From the NCBI GenBank assembly GCA_910578665.1, contig CAJTQU010000007.1, positions 31,787 to 95,786 of the forward strand: a stretch of DNA of 64,000 bases, written 5' to 3'. Of the stretch, positions 35,996-43,836 are shown piece after piece. The notes under the pieces are model-generated. The model searched no databases. It saw only the letters and a program-made list of their open reading frames with translations, and had not been told where the DNA came from. Both the position numbers and the translations under genes were made by a program. Every line of letters starts with the position of its first letter. The first letter of the stretch is position 1. The stretch comes from an uncultured Muribaculaceae bacterium (lineage in GTDB: Bacteria > Bacteroidota > Bacteroidia > Bacteroidales > Muribaculaceae).

Positions 35996-37209
35996 AACTT
36001 ATAATTGTTATCCCGAGCCGTCAAAGAGGTACTACAAAGTTTTTCTTCAGACTCCAGTTTGTTAAACAATTTATTCCAGTAATAATTATTTGCTCTCACA
36101 CGCGCCTTGTGCATTTTGCAGATAGCGACCGACCGTTGATATATAGTGTCTGTATCAGCTGAATCATAGTTCTCTCCTTGACACCAGGCACATCCACTGG
36201 CCACTTCGCATTCTATACACTCACGAGGTGACTGGCTTAACCGATCAAGAGATAGGAATGGCCTAAGAAGATCATTGTTGATACCATCTACAACATTGCC
36301 GATGACGATCGGCTTCTTCTCTCTTAACGAATAAGCTGCAAAGCGAGTACATGGGTAAAAAAGACCTTTTGCATCAACAGCTAACATCCGTCCTGCTCCA
36401 CACCAATTCTGATTGTCTACTTTAGAATCCAATGGTTTGCCAATGCTTTCTGAAAAAAATGAACAAGCATGATCCTCATAGTATCCGTGATTGATAATTT
36501 CATCTGCCAGTTCAATCAGCTGCTTTTCGAAAAGCTTATCATCACCTTCTTTCCAAACATTCTCAAATACGACATTGATATTAACCTCTTTGATACCTAA
36601 TGAATAAAGATGCAGCACACTCTCTCTGATATATGGAATATCAGCTGAACTGATAGTGACTTTAGTAGCTCCGTCCGGAAATTGAGACAGCCAAAGCGGT
36701 ATGTTACGCACAACATCGTCATAGCTCCCCCGTTCAGGACCGCTACCTTTCCAGATCCTATTTAAGTCATGTTTTCGTTTTGTCCCATCAATCGTTATCC
36801 CAATAGATAGATGTTCTCTATTTTTTTCTATGTATCGCTGTACTTTTTCACTATCGTAATTGATCCCATTAGTAGAGAACGAAAATCTGTATGAATTGAA
36901 CCATTTATGATTTAGTCGGAACATTTCGGTTTTTATGTAATCACAAATCTTATCAACAAGATCAATTTCTAGAAATGGTTCGCCCCCGATAAAATCCCAT
37001 ACCACCGAATCATCTTTAAAATCATCTTCATGGATAAGTATGTAATCAATTGCTGCCTTAGCAATTTTCCACTCCATTCGTTCGCTTTCATTTTTTCCTA
37101 CAAGATAGCAATACTTGCAAGCAAGCTGGCAATCTTTCGTAACTATGAAAGTAATATTTTTGGTTCTACTTTCTCGCCAAGGGCGTTGTTGCTCCTTAAT
37201 AGCACTCAT
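35989..37209 (-). CDS. Radical SAM/SPASM peptide maturase, CXXX-repeat target family
   Basis: 406 residues. The radical SAM cluster motif CQLACKYC has Cys at 27, 31 and 34. GGEP (about 74-77) binds AdoMet, and STNG and GITIDG are core strands. The C-terminal SPASM domain has Cys near 269, 286, 330, 333, 339, 342 and 363 (WCGAGRMLAVDAKGLFYPC, CIECEVASGCAWC), for auxiliary Fe-S clusters. Such enzymes commonly make thioether or C-C links on ribosomal peptides; which bond forms here is not known from sequence. It lies directly downstream of two Cys-repeat precursors. Confidence 0.9.
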   Translation of the reverse strand: MSAIKEQQRPWRESRTKNITFIVTKDCQLACKYCYLVGKNESERMEWKIAKAAIDYILIHEDDFKDDSVVWDFIGGEPFLEIDLVDKICDYIKTEMFRLNHKWFNSYRFSFSTNGINYDSEKVQRYIEKNREHLSIGITIDGTKRKHDLNRIWKGSGPERGSYDDVVRNIPLWLSQFPDGATKVTISSADIPYIRESVLHLYSLGIKEVNINVVFENVWKEGDDKLFEKQLIELADEIINHGYYEDHACSFFSESIGKPLDSKVDNQNWCGAGRMLAVDAKGLFYPCTRFAAYSLREKKPIVIGNVVDGINNDLLRPFLSLDRLSQSPRECIECEVASGCAWCQGENYDSADTDTIYQRSVAICKMHKARVRANNYYWNKLFNKLESEEKLCSTSLTARDNNYKLC

Positions 37210-37275
37210 ATAATGTGTATTTACATAATAAAGAAATGCAAGTATACCGAAACAAATTCGATATACTCACATTGA

Positions 37276-37593
37276 TTATCTACTTCCATATTTACATCCT
37301 CCGACACATCCTGTTTTGCAAGATGACAAACAAGCTCCTTTACATCCCGATTTACAGGAGTATGGGTGATACTCCATATTTGCACGGCAAGAGTCTCCAC
37401 ATGATGTTGAGCATGTGGAGCCACAACCAGAACAACCAGAAGACGAACCACCGCCTCCTCCACCTGGTTCATCCTCTGGATCACACGATGTCAGAAATGT
37501 CGGAACAATAGTTAATGCTAATATGGGCATAATTGCCGATACACTCTTCGAGAAAAACTTTCTTCTCGAAATCAGATTTTCATTGCCAATCAT
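37276..37593 (-). CDS. CXXX-repeat precursor peptide 2, Tat lipoprotein type
   Basis: 105 residues. Twin-arginine motif S-R-R-K-F-F (9-14) is followed by a hydrophobic stretch and a lipobox FLTSC (Cys37), then DPEDEP, an acidic run like the surface-export signal of Bacteroidota lipoproteins, and six Gly. The core (54-100) has 11 Cys, nearly all in CXXX steps: 54, 57, 61, 65, 69, then after an aromatic insert (RANMEYHPYS) 80, 84, 88, 92, 96, 100. It starts 2 nt after precursor 1. It is the likely substrate of the adjacent maturases. Confidence 0.88.
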   Translation of the reverse strand: MIGNENLISRRKFFSKSVSAIMPILALTIVPTFLTSCDPEDEPGGGGGGSSSGCSGCGSTCSTSCGDSCRANMEYHPYSCKSGCKGACLSSCKTGCVGGCKYGSR

Positions 37594-37595
37594 AA

Positions 37596-37871
37596 TTATT
37601 TACCAGAGTTATAACACATACCTCTACATGTTCCCTGGCATAAACCACTGCAACTAGTGCATGCATCACTACATTTTCCCGAGCAAGTTCCAGCACATCC
37701 GTAGCAACCACCACGACACGTTGTACAACTTGTAGCATCTGAATTAAGAGAATGGGCCAGGACAGGCGCATTAGCCAGAACTATCGTACCTAAAATAGGC
37801 AGGACTCCTTTCGCCGCGTTTTTAAAGAACTCGCGTCGTGACTGTAATTCTTTGTTTCGATTTTTATCCAT
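37596..37871 (-). CDS. CXXX-repeat precursor peptide 1, Tat-secreted type
   Basis: 91 residues. Twin-arginine motif S-R-R-E-F-F (11-16) precedes GVLPILGTIVLANAPVLA with a probable signal peptidase I site after Ala39. The core (49-86) has 11 Cys with spacings of 3 or 4 residues (49, 52, 56, 59, 63, 67, 71, 74, 78, 82, 86), separated mostly by Gly, Ser and Thr. It is the first gene of the operon, preceded by the leader RNA at 37922-38222. Secretion through TatC/TatA after folding and modification is inferred. Confidence 0.88.
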   Translation of the reverse strand: MDKNRNKELQSRREFFKNAAKGVLPILGTIVLANAPVLAHSLNSDATSCTTCRGGCYGCAGTCSGKCSDACTSCSGLCQGTCRGMCYNSGK

Positions 37872-37921
37872 GATCGAACTATCATGTCCTATAGGCTCCC
37901 CGGATTGGACTTAAGATTTAT

Positions 37922-38167
37922 AAAAAAAGCGTGAAAGCCTGTACCTGTTGCTCTTTCAACTGATAGAGGCTCTCGCATTGCCCGTCTGAGTAGAAAGAGC
38001 AACGTCGAAGCCTCACGCTGTATGATAATACAAGAGCCGGCTCAAACCAGAACCAACATGTGTGTACCATACCCTATAAGGCATCTACCGTTGCTATTTC
38101 CTGACTCAGACAATTAGAATTTGCGAGATTCCTATCAGTCAAGAAAAAGCGTAAGTAAACGCTTTTT
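37922..38167 (-). ncRNA. Structured leader RNA or attenuator of the CXXX-peptide operon
   Basis: Two exclusive folds are visible on the minus strand. Rod: 38159-38167 with 37924-37932 (9 bp), 38132-38140 with 37958-37966 (9 pairs, one G-U), 38122-38128 with 37971-37977 (7 bp), 38104-38111 with 37984-37991 (8 bp), 38089-38100 with 37993-38004 (11 of 12). Terminator: 38013-38019 with 37928-37934 plus 37993-38003 with 37947-37957 (11 bp), ending in seven T. A second small hairpin (38144-38152 with 38159-38167) competes with the rod's closing stem. A 6S-like RNA is an alternative. No known riboswitch consensus fits. Confidence 0.6.
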
Positions 38168-38228
38168 AATTATGTCTGCATCCCACCCACTTCAACCCGT
38201 ATCGGGCTTCGACAAGCGATATGCGTCG

Positions 38229-38260
38229 CAAAGTTATAATTTTTATTTTACTAGCACAAA
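38229..38260 (-). promoter_or_regulatory. Promoter of the CXXX-peptide/tat operon
   Basis: Minus-strand TTTG (38257-38260), a 20-nt spacer and TAACTTTG (38229-38236) match the Bacteroidota promoter exactly. The start would be near 38222, giving a leader of about 350 nt before the first precursor. Confidence 0.75.
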
Positions 38261-38359
38261 TTTTAACGCATTTTTTCAATTTTGACAAATACACACAACA
38301 AAAACTCCATACGGCATACATGAGAATATCGGCTTAAAATATGTTAATTACACCCTAGG

Positions 38360-38393
38360 CTTGTTATAAAGTGTGAAATTCAAACTATATTTG
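38360..38393 (+). promoter_or_regulatory. Promoter of the GlmU-like gene
   Basis: TATATTTG (38386-38393) is a perfect -7 box. CTTG at 38360-38363 is a near match for -33 with a 22-nt spacer. It is divergent from the CXXX operon promoter and lies 28 nt before the start codon. Confidence 0.5.
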
Positions 38394-38421
38394 CAATTTC
38401 AATACTGACAGATAAGACAGC

Positions 38422-39633
38422 ATGAAGAACGTCATACTATATGATTCGGCATCTGTGCATGCAGATATGCTGCCGCTCTCATTCACCCGTCCGGTGAGCG
38501 ACTTCAGAGTAGGCATAACTACCATAAGCGAAAAATGGCAGCACTATCTGCCAGGCAATTACAGTGTGTATACAGCCCCGTACCTGCGTGACAAATTCAC
38601 ACCCCACGCGCAAAACACCAATTACTTCGTGGCCGCCAACTGCCTGCCCTCGGCAGAACTGGCAGAAGCCGTGTGCAGCCTCGCCACAGGCAGCGCGCTG
38701 GCAATGCCCGATGGAGAATACATAGCATTTGCCGGTTCAATGGAGGAATTCGAGGCTTTGGTGAAAAATGAGAAAGAGGTGCCTGTCACGACATTTCACG
38801 GGCCATGCACACCGCTGCATTTTTTATATGATCTGTTTCTGAACAACGGCAAAGCGCTGGCTGACGATTACCACGTCATAACAGCCGGAAGGGCCAGCCA
38901 GCCTCTGTCTGATTCTAACAGACTGATAGGAAATCCGTTGCTGCCTGACGGTACACCGGCCCTCTTCATAGAAGAGGGAGCATGGATAGAGGGGGCGACA
39001 ATCAATGTGTCGGAAGGGCCTGTATATGTAGGCCGCGGAGCCAGAATATCGGAGGGCAGCTGCGTGCGCGGTCCCCTGGCCTTATGCGACCACGCCCAGG
39101 TTAACATGGGGGCCAAAATATACGGCAACACCACCCTCGGACCGTATTGCAAAGTCGGCGGAGAGCTGAACAATGTGGTCATGTTCGGTTATTCCAACAA
39201 GGCGCATGACGGCTATCTGGGCAATGCAGTCATAGGCGAATGGTGCAATATCGGTGCCGGTACCAATGCGTCAAACCTGAAAAACGATTATTCCAAAATA
39301 CGCCTGTGGAATTACAATAAGCGATCATTCGTGCGCACCGACCTGCAGTTCTGCGGACTAATGATGGGAGACCATTCAAAGGCCGGCATCAACTGCATGT
39401 TCAATACGGCCACAGTTGTGGGTGTCGGCTGCAATGTACATGGCGCCGGATTCCCAAGACCATTTGTTCCGAGCTTCTCCGAGGGAAGCCCGTCTGCCGG
39501 ATTCCGCGATGTAGACCTTAGAAAATTTTTCGACATTGCCGCACGTGTCATGGCCCGACGCGGCATAGAACTAACAGAACTGGACCGCCGCATTTTCCAA
39601 GCCATATCGGAAGCTGCCGCCAGCTATAAATAA
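38422..39633 (+). CDS. GlmU-like sugar nucleotidyltransferase with left-handed beta-helix
   Basis: 403 residues. The N-terminal half (MKNVILYDSASVHADMLPLSFTRPVSDFRVGITTISEKW) is the NTP_transf_4 type found in Bacteroidota. The C-terminal half is a hexapeptide-repeat helix (VYVGRGARISEGSCVRGPLALCDHAQVNMGAKIYGNTTLGPYCKVGGE, then VIGEWCNIGAGTNASNLKNDY). The build resembles GlmU, but the usual GxGTRM loop is absent, so the sugar substrate and even nucleotidyl transfer are inferred. Confidence 0.82.
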   Translation: MKNVILYDSASVHADMLPLSFTRPVSDFRVGITTISEKWQHYLPGNYSVYTAPYLRDKFTPHAQNTNYFVAANCLPSAELAEAVCSLATGSALAMPDGEYIAFAGSMEEFEALVKNEKEVPVTTFHGPCTPLHFLYDLFLNNGKALADDYHVITAGRASQPLSDSNRLIGNPLLPDGTPALFIEEGAWIEGATINVSEGPVYVGRGARISEGSCVRGPLALCDHAQVNMGAKIYGNTTLGPYCKVGGELNNVVMFGYSNKAHDGYLGNAVIGEWCNIGAGTNASNLKNDYSKIRLWNYNKRSFVRTDLQFCGLMMGDHSKAGINCMFNTATVVGVGCNVHGAGFPRPFVPSFSEGSPSAGFRDVDLRKFFDIAARVMARRGIELTELDRRIFQAISEAAASYK

Positions 39634-39778
39634 GACGCCTAAATTAAAGACCGAAGTGCGACAGCACGACCGCTAAAAGCGCCTCGCGCCTCGCGGCGGC
39701 ATTTGGCGTTATGCGTATTTTTTTATACCTTTACGCGAAATTTACGACACAGTATTAAAACCCATATATGTAACCTTT

Positions 39779-41575
39779 ATGGAAAAGATCCAGAAACAAT
39801 ATCTTGCCGCACTGCGTGCCGAAATGGCAAAAGCAGGCGTCAACACCGTAATAATCTCAGGCACAGACCCACACCAGAGCGAAAACCCACCGGCCCACTG
39901 GCGCGACCGTGAGTGGCTGACAGGTTTCTGGAGCACCAACGGCACCAACGGCACCGCAGTAGTGACGCCTGACCAGGCGCTGTGCTGGACCGACTCCAGA
40001 TATTTCATACAGGCCGCCGACCAGCTCAAAGACACTGGTTTCTCTATGATGGAGGAAGACGGTCCCAACGCGGTAAACCTCGTGGACTGGGTAACGGAAA
40101 ACACCCCCAAGGGGGCCGTTGCAGCCATAGACGGCACAACATTCTCTGTATCACAGGCCCAGCGCATGGAACAGGAATTTACAGACAACGGAATAATATT
40201 TAAAACCGATTTCTGCCCGTTTGACACAATTAATCCCGAACGCCCCCCGCGTCCAGGCAACAAGCTGTTCGTACACGACGAGGCTATCGTGGGCGAAAGC
40301 GTGGATTCAAAAATAGAACGCACCCTGGCCGAAGTCAAAAAGGAAATGGCAAACGCCGTGATGCTGTCAAGCCTTGACGACATAGCGTGGGCCACCAACC
40401 TGCGCACTGCCGGCGACATAGCATTCTCACCCATTTTCGTGAGCTATCTATATCTCTCTGGCGAGCAACGCATTCTCTTCGCCGATGCCGACAAAATCAA
40501 TGACGAGGTAATGCTCCATTTGGAAAAATACCGCATCGAGGCCAAAGGATATGACGAAGTATTCGACTTCGTGCACTCCCTGCCAAAATCCGTACGCCTG
40601 CTCACAGACCCGGCCAAGACATCGCGCACTCTCTACGATTCGATGAACTGCACCCCCGTGTTCGGAGGCGCCGGTGTGGCAAAGCTAAAAAGCATAAAGA
40701 ACGAGTCCATGCTCGGCAGCCTGGACAAGGCTATGGAAAAAGACGGCGTGGCCCTGACACGCTTCTTCATGATGGTAGAGAAAGAACTGCCGTCTGGCAA
40801 ACTCACCGAGGTACTTCTGGCCGAACGTCTGCGCGAAATAAGACTGTCTGACCCGACCTGCGTTGACGAAAGCTTTGCATCAATCGTCGGATTCAACGGC
40901 CACGGAGCCATCGTGCATTACGAACCGACACCCGAAACCGACGTGGCAATAGAAGGCAACGGCCTGCTGCTCGTAGACAGCGGCGGCCAGTACACCCTGG
41001 GCACCACAGACATAACGCGCACCATAGCTATCGGCACCCCGACCGCAGCCATGAAGCATGACTTCACACTTGTGCTCAAAGGACACATTGCGCTGGCCAA
41101 CGCCGTATTCCCCGAAGGCACCACCGGCCACCAGCTGGATGCTCTGGCACGCCAGTTCCTGTGGAACGAAGGCAAGGCATATTACCACGGCACGGGCCAC
41201 GGAGTAGGCTTCTTCATCAACTGCCACGAAGGACCGCAGAATATCAGGCTTAACACAAACCCCACACCGCTCGAGCCCGGCATGATAACGTCTAACGAAC
41301 CCGGCCTTTATCTTGAAGACCGTTACGGAATACGCCTGGAAAACCTAATCGAGACCGTGCCGGCCATGAACACCGAGTTCGGACAATTCCTCAAATTCCG
41401 CACAGCCACACTCTTCCCCTTCGATCTTTCGCTGTGCGACACCTCTATCATGACCAACGACGAAATCTCATGGCTTAACGACTACCACCTGATGGTCCGC
41501 AACCGCCTGACACCGCTGCTGTCTCCCGAAGAGGCTGAATGGATAAACATCAGGACACGCCCCCTGACACGATAA
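39779..41575 (+). CDS. Xaa-Pro aminopeptidase (aminopeptidase P family)
   Basis: 598 residues: two creatinase-like N-domains and a C-terminal pita-bread peptidase. Metal ligands are visible in LLLVDSGGQYTLGTTDITRT (the two Asp), HGTGHGVGFF (His), TSNEPGLYL (Glu) and IRLENL (Glu). Cytosolic, since there is no signal peptide. It removes the first residue of peptides with Pro in position 2. The three-domain length matches eukaryote-like APP1 rather than the 440-residue PepP. Confidence 0.93.
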   Translation: MEKIQKQYLAALRAEMAKAGVNTVIISGTDPHQSENPPAHWRDREWLTGFWSTNGTNGTAVVTPDQALCWTDSRYFIQAADQLKDTGFSMMEEDGPNAVNLVDWVTENTPKGAVAAIDGTTFSVSQAQRMEQEFTDNGIIFKTDFCPFDTINPERPPRPGNKLFVHDEAIVGESVDSKIERTLAEVKKEMANAVMLSSLDDIAWATNLRTAGDIAFSPIFVSYLYLSGEQRILFADADKINDEVMLHLEKYRIEAKGYDEVFDFVHSLPKSVRLLTDPAKTSRTLYDSMNCTPVFGGAGVAKLKSIKNESMLGSLDKAMEKDGVALTRFFMMVEKELPSGKLTEVLLAERLREIRLSDPTCVDESFASIVGFNGHGAIVHYEPTPETDVAIEGNGLLLVDSGGQYTLGTTDITRTIAIGTPTAAMKHDFTLVLKGHIALANAVFPEGTTGHQLDALARQFLWNEGKAYYHGTGHGVGFFINCHEGPQNIRLNTNPTPLEPGMITSNEPGLYLEDRYGIRLENLIETVPAMNTEFGQFLKFRTATLFPFDLSLCDTSIMTNDEISWLNDYHLMVRNRLTPLLSPEEAEWINIRTRPLTR

Positions 41576-41590
41576 CAAACGACATATAAA

Positions 41591-42109
41591 ATGGCAATCA
41601 TAGAATCAGTAAGGGGGTTCACACCCCAGATAGGCCGTGACTGTTTCATGGCCACCAACGCGGTTATAGTAGGCGACGTGGTTATGGGTGACGAATGCAG
41701 TGTCTGGTACTCCACCGTTCTGCGCGGCGACGTCAACTCCATACGCATCGGCAACCGTGTCAACATACAGGACGGCTCCGTGCTTCACACGCTCTATCAG
41801 AAGTCAACCATCGAAATAGGCGATGACGTGTCCATAGGCCATAATGTGGTTATCCACGGTGCCAAGATACATAACCTGGCTCTGATCGGCATGGGCTCTA
41901 TAATCATGGATGACGCAGAAGTCGGCGAAGGCGCCCTTGTGGCTGCCGGCTCGGTAGTCTTGTCGCGTACCAAAATAGGACCCAACGAAATGTGGGCCGG
42001 CGCACCTGCCAAATTTGTCAAAATGGTCGAGCCTGAGAAAGCTCGCGAAATGAATCAGAAAATAGCGCGCAACTACCTTATGTACTCTAAGTGGTACGAC
42101 CAAAAGTAA
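41591..42109 (+). CDS. Gamma carbonic anhydrase family protein
   Basis: 172 residues, a left-handed beta-helix of hexapeptide repeats: GRDCFMATNAVIVGDVVMGDECSVWYSTVLRGDVNSIRIGNRVNIQDGSVLHT, then the His ligands in SIGHNVVIHGAKIHNLALIGMGS. A C-terminal helix (EKAREMNQKIARNYLMYSKWY) completes the YrdA/CaiE-like form. Enzyme activity is not proven for most of this group. It follows the aminopeptidase by 15 nt and is probably cotranscribed. Confidence 0.9.
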   Translation: MAIIESVRGFTPQIGRDCFMATNAVIVGDVVMGDECSVWYSTVLRGDVNSIRIGNRVNIQDGSVLHTLYQKSTIEIGDDVSIGHNVVIHGAKIHNLALIGMGSIIMDDAEVGEGALVAAGSVVLSRTKIGPNEMWAGAPAKFVKMVEPEKAREMNQKIARNYLMYSKWYDQK

Positions 42110-42130
42110 CCAGCGCTTTACATTATACCC

Positions 42131-42162
42131 CGGCGCCCGGAATTGAGTGATTCCGGGCGCCG
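42131..42162 (+). terminator. Terminator after the gamma carbonic anhydrase gene
   Basis: A perfect 13-bp GC-rich stem (42131-42143 with 42150-42162, CGGCGCCCGGAAT) has a 6-nt loop, 21 nt after the stop. Only a weak T-rich tail (ACTTATTC) follows. Confidence 0.65.
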
Positions 42163-42231
42163 ACTTATTCAAACCCAGACACGGCCTCTACATCTAAATC
42201 ACCTTATATATGCATATATGCGTCACCGATA

Positions 42232-42294
42232 ATACGGCCACATCATTAAAATAGTATTCGGTCTGGGAGGGATAACGAGCTATTTTGGCCGTAT
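42232..42294. repeat. Stem-loop upstream of the rpsU promoter
   Basis: ATACGGCC (42232-42239) pairs with GGCCGTAT (42287-42294), and AAAATAG (42248-42254) with CTATTTT (42280-42286), leaving an 8-nt bulge and a 25-nt loop. It lies in the 344-nt gap between the terminator at 42162 and the rpsU promoter. Its role is unknown; it might be a small RNA or part of a regulator site. Confidence 0.45.
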
Positions 42295-42338
42295 GCCGCC
42301 GCACAGTTATTTTTTTACACTGAAAAAAGGCTGAAAAT

Positions 42339-42369
42339 TTTGCCAATTGAATAATCTTATATAATTTTG
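42339..42369 (+). promoter_or_regulatory. rpsU promoter
   Basis: TTTG (42339-42342), a 19-nt spacer and TAATTTTG (42362-42369) match the Bacteroidota consensus exactly. The start would be near 42376, leaving a leader of about 78 nt. Confidence 0.75.
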
Positions 42370-42453
42370 CAGCGCAATTGGTATAGGCACAAGCCAGTTA
42401 CGGCATCTGCACACCGGCAAAACAGAATAACAAATAAAATTTACAAATAACAA

Positions 42454-42645
42454 ATGATCATTGTACAAGTAAAAGAAGGCGAAAACATTGAAAAGGCCTT
42501 GAAGAAATTCAAACGCAAATTTGAGCGCACCGGCATCGTGAAAGAACTTCGCGGTCGTCAGGCATTTGAAAAACCCTCTGTAACAAACCGCAAGAAAATG
42601 ATTAAGGCGGTTTACGTACAGAAACTGCGCCAGGGCGAAGAGTAA
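42454..42645 (+). CDS. rpsU: 30S ribosomal protein S21
   Basis: 63 residues: MIIVQVKEGENIEKALKKFKRKFERTGIVKELRGRQAFEKPSVTNRKKMIKAVYVQKLRQ. S21 lies near the anti-Shine-Dalgarno end of 16S rRNA. In Bacteroidota the anti-SD is thought to be masked by S21 with S6/S18, in line with the missing SD sequences here. It has its own promoter and a strong palindrome behind it. Confidence 0.96.
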   Translation: MIIVQVKEGENIEKALKKFKRKFERTGIVKELRGRQAFEKPSVTNRKKMIKAVYVQKLRQGEE

Positions 42646-42693
42646 AAATACTCTCACCCCTTTTTATTATTGTTTTCATTCTTTTTGAACCGC

Positions 42694-42741
42694 ATACAGA
42701 TACAGGAGGCGTTGGAATTCCAACGCCTCCTGTATCTGTAT
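42694..42741. repeat. 48-nt perfect palindrome after rpsU
   Basis: Two 24-nt arms (42694-42717, 42718-42741) are exact inverse complements with no spacer, centred on GGAATTCC. As RNA it gives a very stable hairpin 48 nt past the rpsU stop. It can serve as a terminator or 3' stabiliser in either direction, though T-tracts are weak. The rest of the 309-nt gap up to 42954 shows nothing I can name. Confidence 0.7.
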
Positions 42742-42954
42742 ATACCTTAATCTAATTTTATTACTTGTAACTCTGCTGTAATATAGAGCATTATAAAATT
42801 AACGGTGTACTCGTGGCGTACTAATTAATTGAAGAAATCGAAAACAGGATACCCGATTTTAGGATTTTAATGGGAGTTAGTTATCTTTAATGCGATTCTT
42901 TTTTGGTAGGTTTCCAAAGATTCGAGGCTTGAATAGAAAGGCAATAAGAAAAAA

Positions 42955-43547
42955 TTGCTAATTTTGTGTTACGATATGGCACAGTTCAATCAATATGACT
43001 CTCTGATTGACCTCTCGGTGATAAAGGAATTTTGCAGAGAGAATGGCCGCATAGTCTATTATCCCAAAGATGATGTTTTTGTCCATCAGGGATGTGTAGC
43101 CAAGTATCTCGGAGTTGTAGAATCAGGGTATTTCAAATATACGACACCCACATCATCGGACAATGAAGCTGTCGTAGGGTTCGCTTTCGAGGGGGAAATT
43201 GTAGCTGACTATTATAACTCGTTCAACACATACCATCGGAAATCACGATAAAGGCAGGTAACAATGCCTCAGTATCTCAAATCAGAACCGGAGAGGCACG
43301 AAATATATTCAATTCTTTCTTCGAGGGAAACCTTTCCGCACTCAATGGTACTCTTTTCAGTGAGATTTATTCACGTTATATTGAGCTTTACCGCAAGACG
43401 CCGGCAGAAAGATACCTTGCTCTTATAACAATGTATCCTCAGATTTTAAACATCGTTTCGTTGCGAGATATAGCCTCGTATTTGCTCGTTACTCCGGTAT
43501 ATCTAAGCCGAATCCGAAAAAATCTTGTTAAAAATTCCCACGAATAA
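42955..43547 (+). pseudogene. Frameshifted Crp/Fnr-family regulator
   Basis: The first frame from 42955 (or the ATG at 42976) gives a cyclic-nucleotide-binding-like start (DLSVIKEFCRENGRIVYYPKDDVFVHQG, GVVESGYFKYT, VVGFAFEGEIVADYYNSF), then stops at 43251 after a few unrelated residues. A second frame, entered near 43227-43235, continues the family sequence (EITIKAGNNASVSQIRTG, YIELYRKTPAERYLALI, and a helix-turn-helix LRDIASYLLVTPVYLSRIRKNL) to a TAA at 43545-43547. Joined, they give about 197 residues, normal for this family. A one-base deletion is the simplest reading; a sequencing error cannot be excluded. Confidence 0.82.
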
Positions 43548-43836
43548 AACTTATTTTATCCCGAACAAGTTTTTGCCTGTGGCTTTCTTTTGCATTATTT
43601 GATTCAGAATCCTCTATTTACAGTCTGTGTCAGACGTTGCTATTGGTCTTTTAGTCATTGGAATATCCGGGTACCATTATCATATACTTACAACAACTGC
43701 AACATTATAATACCGGAATTGCCCGGCAAGCCTGACGCTTAAAAACACCTATAGCAGGAGCTGATGATATTTTTTCGGAGAACATGATGATACTTCAGAT
43801 TTTTTCGTTATCTTTGTGAAATAAATCCGCAACGGT

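Noticed and set aside
37922..38167. tmRNA, SRP RNA, cobalamin or SAM riboswitch
   Set aside because: None of the core motifs (CCA-ending acceptor with TpsiC, the GGAAGGAGCA-like SRP tip, B12 box, SAM kink-turn) can be found on either strand.
37872..38421. Invertible promoter region flanked by inverted repeats
   Set aside because: The arms are imperfect and nearly touch at a GAGCCGGCTC centre, and the promoter lies outside them, so inversion would not switch expression.
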